Origin: Membranipora membranacea
Taxonomy: Eukaryota > Bryozoa > Gymnolaemata > Cheilostomatida > Membraniporidae
Length of the DNA: 64,000 nt
Assembly: GCA_914767715.1 (NCBI GenBank)
Contig: OU612070.1
Location: 4,915,501-4,979,500 of the forward strand
Reading direction: 5' to 3'
Of this stretch, positions 51,734 to 64,000 are shown in pieces (position 1 is the stretch's first letter; each line of letters starts with the position of its first letter). The notes below the pieces were generated by a model. That model saw only the letters and a program-made list of their open reading frames with translations. It searched no databases and was not told the DNA's origin. The translations under genes were made by a program, and so were the position numbers.

Positions 51734-54700
51734 ATGAAGAAGGAAGTAGCCATTATCGGAGCCGGGGCAGCTGGCCTGGCAGCAATGAGGTCTCTACTGA
51801 AGTACGAGAACGAGCTCAATGTCACAGCCTTTGAGATCAGCAATGTGGTTGGAGGCCTGTGGGTTAACAGGGATCCCTGCAGGAGAAACAGTATGTACGA
51901 TACTCTCAGGTGAGCTCCGGCAGACTCTTGAAAAATTTGTTTGAATTTTGAATTTGCCCCCCCTCAAGCGGCGGCCTTGACTTAGAGCGACCCTAAATGC
52001 AGGAAAATGTGATCAAACTTTATCTAGACAATTATGTGGTATGCCCACTCAAAATTTTAGTTTAACTGACATAATCACTGTGTTTTCTATTTAATATGGG
52101 CACATCCCGCTAAATAATAAGATTGATTTTGATTGACTGACCATAATTAGCAGGTATTTTAGGCAAGCAAGGAAAAATAAGAGATGCAACAATCTGTCAA
52201 CGTATTACTGCCGCCATGTCTAAGAAAACAGACAACTCCTAATCATATCAACCCTGTTAAACAATATTAATCAATAATATCCTAATCATCCCAATGAATA
52301 TTTTTATCAAAAAATGCTTAGCTGTATTTGAGATCTGATGATGGAAGATAATCACTTATTTCCACTTCAGCCCTCCCCTCGGCCATTTGCGCCATGGGTA
52401 AATACTAAATATTCTCCAAATTTCTGATATCAATTTGAAAATGTGAAAATCGGTTAACTGAATTGGGCGGTTCCTCGATACTGGCCATCAATATTCATCA
52501 ATCATCAATTTAAATATTGGCAAACCAGTAATCCGAAACGTTATATAGCCAAACCCAGCAGTTCTGTCTCTTCGCTTTAAGATGATACAACACAATAAAG
52601 TTAAAGCTTAGGAATAGGGATCCTTGTCCCAAGTCGGTAATCCTTGCTTCTGAAGTCACTTTTACAAACAGAGAATTAGGACGGATGAACCAAAGAAAAT
52701 TCTCAAATTGATTTAGAGTATGATTATAATCCATAAAAACATCAACATTAGAATTGTCAGACCATCATTTTTAGTGAGTCCAATGAACCGGATTGTATTT
52801 TCTGAAGAGGTTACTGCAGTAGACAGCTGCGTAATCGTTTGATGATACGACCTTCATGAAAATGTTAATGGCTGGGCATCAACTCGGTTTGAACCCAATT
52901 GAGAGTTAAAATGACTCATTATCACCACCATTGCAATCTGATATGATATGGTCTGGTCACAGTGTTAATTTTAATTTATTTAACAGATAAATATATACAC
53001 TATGGTATTATGACTAATATATTTATAATATTGGATATGCATTTATTTTTGACATTCCTTCCATTATTACCATAGGAGCAACATTCCTAAGGAGATATTA
53101 GCGTATACAGGTTTTCCTTTTCCCGAAGCGGTTCAGGAATCATATGTCCACAACTCAGTTGTTCTAGAATATGTCAACAGCTTTGCTCGGCATTACAACC
53201 TCCATCAGCATATCAAGGTCAGTAAAACATAACTGATATCTAGAGTGTGAAAAATGCCTTCAGAGTCAAAGTTGCCAAAAAGTTGCTTTAAAAGTCGAGA
53301 GTCTTTGTGAGACGTGATCTCCTTTCTGTTTCACCTGCGGAAAGTAAAGTAGCACAAGAAGCACATCTATCATAACCGTTGATAAAAGGAGCTTTATGCA
53401 TCATAGGCAGATGAGCCTTTTCAAGTCTGATAGGGTTCACAATCTAGAATCTAGATCCTGAGTTCTGCCGAGAAGGTGTCGAGTAATGGCATTTCTAAGG
53501 CACAAAATGCCTTGCACATAAGCAGCCTAGGGTTTGGGGGCTCTGTAATTCTCCCCACAACGTCCGGCCGCAAAAGACGACAGAGAAATTTAAACAGATG
53601 CTTGCCATCAAAACGAATCGAATTTTGTCGTCAAATAGCAATCACTGCCGGTATCAAAGAGAGGCTCCTTTGATTGATACCAGGGATACCTGGAGAAGAG
53701 GGCATTATAAATTGGCAAACATAGTGACCAATTTTTGCACCAAATACGGGTAGATCAATGTGCCAACTGAAAGTCTCTCACGTGGCCAGCATGTCTCATT
53801 GAACCCGGATTGCCTTTCATCAGCACACAGTATAGCATACCATTATTTTGGCAGATTCAGACATGCTTTAGCTATAATTGTTCATAGAAATCTTTTATGA
53901 GGTACAGTGCGCTGCCTGCTTTAAATCAATGTTTCTTGCCCAGCGCTTGATCTCCACCAAACCTATTATATACTATACATGCAGGCCAAGGTAGCGTCAT
54001 TGTGAGATCATTACCCATGACATTTGAAAATTCCAAATTGTAAAGTTTTCCGATAAATAGCTGATTCATCATATTAGGATACATCTGAAAATGTATAAAG
54101 ATAAAATTAGATTCATAGCAAAAATTCCCGTTTTTTTTAGTTTTATCTCTTTTAGGAGAATTAAGGATTAATCTGTGCGGCTCATTAGGTTGTTTCAGTG
54201 TCTTAGTTTTTCCAAGCCTTTGTTTGTTGTAGTTCAGGCACAGAGTTTCGCTGGTAGACCCGTACATGACTGAGGAAGGTGTGGAGAGATGGAATGTGAC
54301 CGTCCAACATGAGGATACTGGAGTTATGTCCACCTCCCAGTATGATGCTGTCCTTGTCTGTAACGGGTACGATTAGTTTAACATATTACAGTTTTATTTT
54401 GTGTGATTCAATGATAAACTTTACGAGGGAAGATAAGTCTCAGCATCGGTAATCAATAATCCCAAATCAGCTTCTATCTTTTCTTTATGACCTATATTGT
54501 CAGTTTCATAGTTTGAATGTTGAGGGCAGTCCATACTGTTTTGGTGATCACTGCTGACCATTGGGGCTCTATCGCTGATGCGACCCTGATTTTTCAGGCG
54601 AATCCATTGGGAGAGAAAAATCAGCCGATAGCCGAAGCACTGTTAACCAGCCTTTAGTCAAATTGAAACGGGTACTGATTTCCTAAACTCAATTTGTATA

Positions 54701-57700
54701 TTTTAGCCACGAATCTTGTCCGTACATACCAGATATTGAGGGGCATGCAACTTATACAGGAGAGATCCTTCATAGTACATATCACCAGAACCCGAAGCTA
54801 TACACCGGTAAAACAGTGGTGGTGTTGGGGGCTTTACTATCTGGCACCGACGTAGCCATGGATATCCGCAAGACTGCAAGACATGTGAGATGTTTAACCA
54901 CAGGGGATGTTACAGGTTTTACAATCAGCTTTGTTCATAAATCTGACATATGTAGGTCAAGTGATTTTTTTGCTCTTCCTTGTAGATTTGACAGATTAAG
55001 TTTACATTTGTGGTTGATATATGTGATTGGTGTAATGAGGTGTCAGACCGGCTTTAGTCAATATCTCTATTTTCCCACAAAATCAACAAACCGAATCAAA
55101 TCCAAATCCAAATCAAAGGCAGAAAAGCCATTTATTTCCTCATAGAGTGGAGCTTATTAATGTTGAGGAAATGATATTGAGAAGGTCGAACCTTCAGGAG
55201 CCAGTATATGGGTGCTAGTACGCACATTCATGAAATTTTTGCACTTTTATGAGAGCAACTCCAAAAGCTGGCAATAAAGTTGCCAAGAAGAGCAGCCTAT
55301 GAACTCAAGCTATTACTGATCTTAACACAACATGCTTGAATACTACACCTAGTTGACGATTATATCTTCAACAACCATTGTTTATTCATGGGCCTCAATT
55401 CGATGCTTGGTATTTGTATTTATATATGTCTTGGTTTATGTATTGTATTTGTATCTTATTTACAGGTTTATTTGAGTCATAACAATGACAGACTGACCAC
55501 CAAACTCCCAGAGAATATACAGCAGACGGCTGGTATTGACAGATTCAGTGGGGATGACATCATGCTGAAGGATGGTTCGATACTACAAGCTGACATGGTA
55601 ATACTGGCTACTGGGTACAGGTAAGAACGCGATTAGAATTTTACCTTAGATGAGTAAATTTTGGTTAGATAAAGTATAGTTAAGATAGTTTGGAAATCAG
55701 CAATAGCTCAGTTGGTAAAGCGCCAATTTGACTGCTGCTGGTCATTTGCCCTAGCCGACCTCAATATCTAACTACATACCTTCCCAAACCAGTTGCTAGA
55801 GCCATTTCGGTTATTAAAGCTTGCCAAAACCAGGAGAGGGTGATTTACGTCATTACCAATTTTCACAAGGTAATGTTAGCGTTTATAATTCTAGCCTGCT
55901 TCAAGTCTGCGCATTATGGTGAGTAGAGGTGAGATTTTTCTCTTGTGAGTACATTACTCCTTTATGTGTAGTGAATGCAGATTTTGGTATCAGAATCAAT
56001 CTACAAGTGCATAAAGTCAAACAGTCACAAACATAACTCCAAAGAACTTTGTCACCCACATGATGTTCGCAAAATGACACTTTAGTGACATGAAAAAAAG
56101 CAATCAATCTCTGAGACTTATAATGTATCAGAATAATATTTGGCAAGGTCGGTTAAAAAAACTTGGAACCGAACATTACTTTTTCTGTTAACAAAAACCT
56201 TTTTTTAATCGTTGTTGGCATCACTTTCATTTTTTTAGAATATTTTTCAACATCAGCTATTGAGAAAAAAGGGAAAAAAGAAATTTGAATCAAGATGATG
56301 AAAAAGTTATGAGAATTCCGTTCGAATGATTTATGCTTGATGATTGAACGTAAATTAAATGGTATAATATTGTTAAAAGTAAATGCTTGATTAACGCATG
56401 CGCATCAATGGATTCTGAAAAGGAAAAAACAAATTTTTTGGCTGATTGTTTGATATTTAGATAAAGAATGGTCCATCAATTTAAGTCATTGACCCCTAAC
56501 TAATACATGTCCATTATTGAGCACAGCATTCAGCAATTGAAATAGGATACTGTATTCTTCTGCCTGAAATACTCCTAGTGCCTATAATTTTGACAGTCAC
56601 TATACTACAATTGACAAAAAATATTGCAATTTCACCTTCTCCAATATTTGTTGGACTTTTACAATATTTATATAAAATTGAAAAAGAACATCCACCATGG
56701 TAACATTGTGAGTATTAACTGTTGCTGTATTACAGGTACAACTTCTCGTTCTTGAGCGATCGCTGTCGACCTTTGATCAAAGAGGAGCACGTACCAAACC
56801 TCTACAGAATGATGATCAGCATAGATCATCCTTCTCTCTACTTCATCGGCATGAATAAACTCGTGGCTGAGTTCAAAAACTTTGGCATCCAATCCGAATT
56901 GGCAGCAGCTTTCATTAGTGAAAAGATACCGCCCGTGCCAAGAAAGGTGAGATCTTGAAGATTCACAAAAATCTAGTGTAGCATTTGGCCATCATACAAA
57001 AAAGTTCAGTTAGATCAAGATTCTTTTTAACTTTAGTTACTATTTGCCATTGCCTTTATAGACCTTGTTGACCTATTAAAAGGTTTGCAAGTGTATATAA
57101 AGCAATGGTATCGTATGTACGTTGATTGCGCAATCTGCATTAGATGTTCTGTCGCGCGGGATGTGACACTCATAAACAGAGTTCTCTCTTGTTTACCAAT
57201 GAGAGGACAATTTTACAAACTCGATTTTACATTTCCTGAGAACCACTTGTGTTAATTTGATCAGGGAGTTTGGGACAATATCCCTGGTTTGAGTTTGATT
57301 AAAAAACTAGTTCAGTTTAATGGTTGGATCAATGCAATCGGTTACCAATAGGTGGCTTAAGCAACAACTAAAGCTCAGGCTGCTTGCTGAAAGAGCGATT
57401 CTCCGCTTCCATTCAGACTCCATTTCAACCGAGTCTCTTTTTACATTATGCAGCTATAAGTAGACTTGACAAATCAAAGGCCAATCATTTTATCATTACC
57501 ATAATATTTGTACTCACAGGAAATGGAGGAAGAATATCAGAACCTTTATAAGCGCCTGGTCACTGATCAAAGTAACATACCTAAGCACTTTCACTTCATA
57601 ATGGAGTATCAGCATGAGTACCACAGAGAGCTGGCGGAGCAGAGCGGCACTTCACAACCCGTCCCCGAGTTCACAGAGAAACTCTGGAATCACTGGTACA

Positions 57701-57813
57701 AGGCTTACATCAAAAGTCTGCCTCACTTTCGAGATGCTGTGTACAGCATTACTGGAAATAACGACAATTTCGAAGTTGTTTATGAACATCCAGATTTGAA
57801 AACTGAAGAATAG
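51734..57813 (+). CDS. Flavin-containing monooxygenase
   Basis: Seven coding exons: 51734-51909 (exon begins 51710), 53076-53217, 54233-54366, 54707-54884, 55466-55620, 56736-56946, 57520-57813. They total 1290 nt (429 aa) and all phases agree. FMOs use FAD, NADPH and O2 to oxygenate soft nucleophiles (N, S). Seen: FAD Rossmann motif VAIIGAGAAGLAAM at the N-terminus with VVGGLW after it; the FMO signature region YTGEILHSTYQNP (usually F.G...HS..Y); NADPH site VVVLGALLSGTDVAMD; and VILATGYR, the conserved ATGY motif. The C-terminus is short, without a membrane anchor, as in the shorter invertebrate FMOs. The NADPH GxGxxG motif reads GALLSG, so its middle glycine is missing. Confidence 0.93.
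55697..55745 (+). repeat. tRNA 5'-half-like fragment
   Basis: aatagctcagttggtaaagcg is an almost perfect D arm with A box, but no anticodon or T arm follows. Lies in the intron between FMO exons 5 and 6. Probably a tRNA or SINE remnant. Confidence 0.45.
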
Positions 57814-58928
57814 CTAACTACTCGTATATTGGCATATCGGCATGGAGCATTGATATAGCATTTCTTAAGTTGAATTTGATTTTCACTGTCATTAACACAT
57901 CTAATCAAAGAATTTTATTTTATGCGCATCACTGACTTCAGGCTCAATGTTTGTTTAGTTGGCAAAGATTTTTCTTCTCATGACAAAGCATTTTTTATCA
58001 CAGTGTCTCAGTTGCCAACATTAGTGAGCAGAACACATCTCGCTTTTTTTCATAACTTCTAATTTGTATCACAAGTAGTTGTTTGAAATATATTATGACT
58101 CTGTCCCTCTGTATCCTACCACCATGAGTCCGTTTCTCGGAGATAGCTATTGATTGATAACATTATATATTTTTTATGATACTTGTAAAACTCACACTTT
58201 GTGACAAAATACTGGTCATACTTCATACAATTAGCGAGAGTGATTCTAGGCCATCAGGATTATATAAGTAAAATCAAAAAAATTATGATTCGGCATTATG
58301 TGTAGCCTTTAAAATATCAAACCCAGCAGTCAATCGGATGTGATTACTCCCTCTAACTACAGAGATCAGCAAAAATCAAAAAAGTAAACAAAGACTTTCA
58401 GATAAATTATGAGACAACATCATACTTTTCAATCATCAAGAAGAAGAAAATGAGTTCAAAAAGAGTAAAAGCCGGCTGGTTTTTTATGACATCAAGATAT
58501 TCAGTAACTACTGTCTTCGGTAATTGGTCTAATCCGGAATTCTATGCATACAAATCCAGTGGAATATATTTTTTACATTTTCTACCAGTACTAGAACTCA
58601 AGTAAAGCAAGTGAGTTACATGCTGTGCAACTTTGTGTATATGCAAATTGATTATCAACCAGTGTGTAAAGGATTAAATGGATTCGTTGTGACGGTAATT
58701 AAAGGGGGAAATCAGCATTCTAATGAAGTTGCCTTACCTGGCACAAAAAGTACACCATAACTATTGATTGCTCCATGCTAAGAAAACTAAATTTAGTAGA
58801 ATGAAAATGCATTAATATACATTGCCTTGACACAACGTCAGTGAACAATGTGCAAAACAATCACTTTGCCAACTTGTAGCGAGGTAGGCATCAATTTGTT
58901 TGGAAATAAACTATCAACTCTTCATTTA
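57814..58928. other. Convergent intergenic spacer
   Basis: Lies between the FMO stop (plus strand) and the B56 stop (minus strand), so it holds both 3' UTRs. AT-rich. No exon and no clear paired poly(A) signals identified. Confidence 0.5.
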
Positions 58929-63579
<4,651 letters not shown>

Positions 63580-64000
63580 CTACAAACAGACAAAGCAGAA
63601 TTTTACCATCATTATCTGCCCTGTTAGTCCTATTGCCTCGAGGACCTCTGACGCATCATGTGCGCAACATCCCCACAATCCAACAGTTTGTGGGAACTAC
63701 TGAGAAGTTTGCTGTTGACATGAAACCTCAGACAGTGGGGGCTGGATGTCAGATGAGGGGGGGGGGCAACAGTTTCTGGGCCTCACACTAAACCTCCCAC
63801 AGGATTCAACTTAACTGCATTGGCAGTGTCAGCAACTATTAATCACTAAAAATTTTATGTAGATAGGCATAGGAAATTATTCATTACTGCCACTGCGCTT
63901 GTATTATGAGGTTTGTAATACAAGTCATATGGTAATAATAATAATAATAGATTATGATATTTAGATTAAAATCAGATTGATATAGTTTTAATATTATTGA
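63580..64000. other. B56 intron, window edge
   Basis: No further B56 exon is seen on the minus strand. A plus-strand frame at 63525-63791 overlaps the coding exon and is a shadow. Ends in AT-rich sequence with an (aat)n run. Confidence 0.5.

Overview
This is animal nuclear DNA, AT-rich and intron-rich. It carries spliced animal gene families (CatSper2, PP2A B56, a flavin monooxygenase, a TSP1/Ig/EGF protein), eukaryotic tRNA genes (one with an intron), non-LTR retrotransposons, MITE-like hairpins and many minisatellites. The phylum is not resolved. Vertebrates look unlikely because of the compact introns and the LINE types; a marine invertebrate is my inference. Exons were joined by hand from GT/AG sites and reading phase. 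For CatSper2, the TSP1 protein and the FMO, every junction keeps frame from ATG to stop.

Layout. 0.4-7.9 kb: a minus-strand two-ORF LINE, broken by a MITE inside the reverse transcriptase and by about 3.5 kb of foreign DNA between endonuclease and RT. That insert holds a long inverted-repeat element and a decayed Harbinger-like piece with a MADF exon. 8.5-10.8 kb: a plus-strand multi-exon gene or pseudogene of a Cys/His-rich, transposon-related family, cut off by a tandem repeat of about 175 bp. 11.9-22.3 kb: a 17-exon minus-strand gene for a secreted protein (signal peptide, acidic region, helical segment, five TSP1 repeats, Ig, EGF), with tRNA-Thr and tRNA-Phe genes in its introns. 22.5-30.4 kb: CatSper2, a sperm calcium-channel pore subunit, minus strand, 13 exons, 785 aa. 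Its stop is only 211 bp before the ATG of the TSP1 gene.

30.5-51.7 kb is gene-poor: minisatellites, a predicted small secreted Cys-rich protein at 35.2-35.6 kb, a segmental duplication with a nested LINE insertion, a second LINE fragment, a tRNA-derived repeat, and a 1.1 kb direct duplication headed by a hairpin. 51.7-57.8 kb: a seven-exon flavin-containing monooxygenase (429 aa), plus strand, with TATA-type promoter candidates upstream. 58.9-63.6 kb: the 3' two-thirds of a PP2A B56 regulatory-subunit gene, minus strand and convergent with the FMO; it runs off the right edge and has a 15-bp minisatellite in one intron.

CatSper2 and the TSP1 protein may share an expression unit because they are so close. 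No other functional link between the genes is visible.
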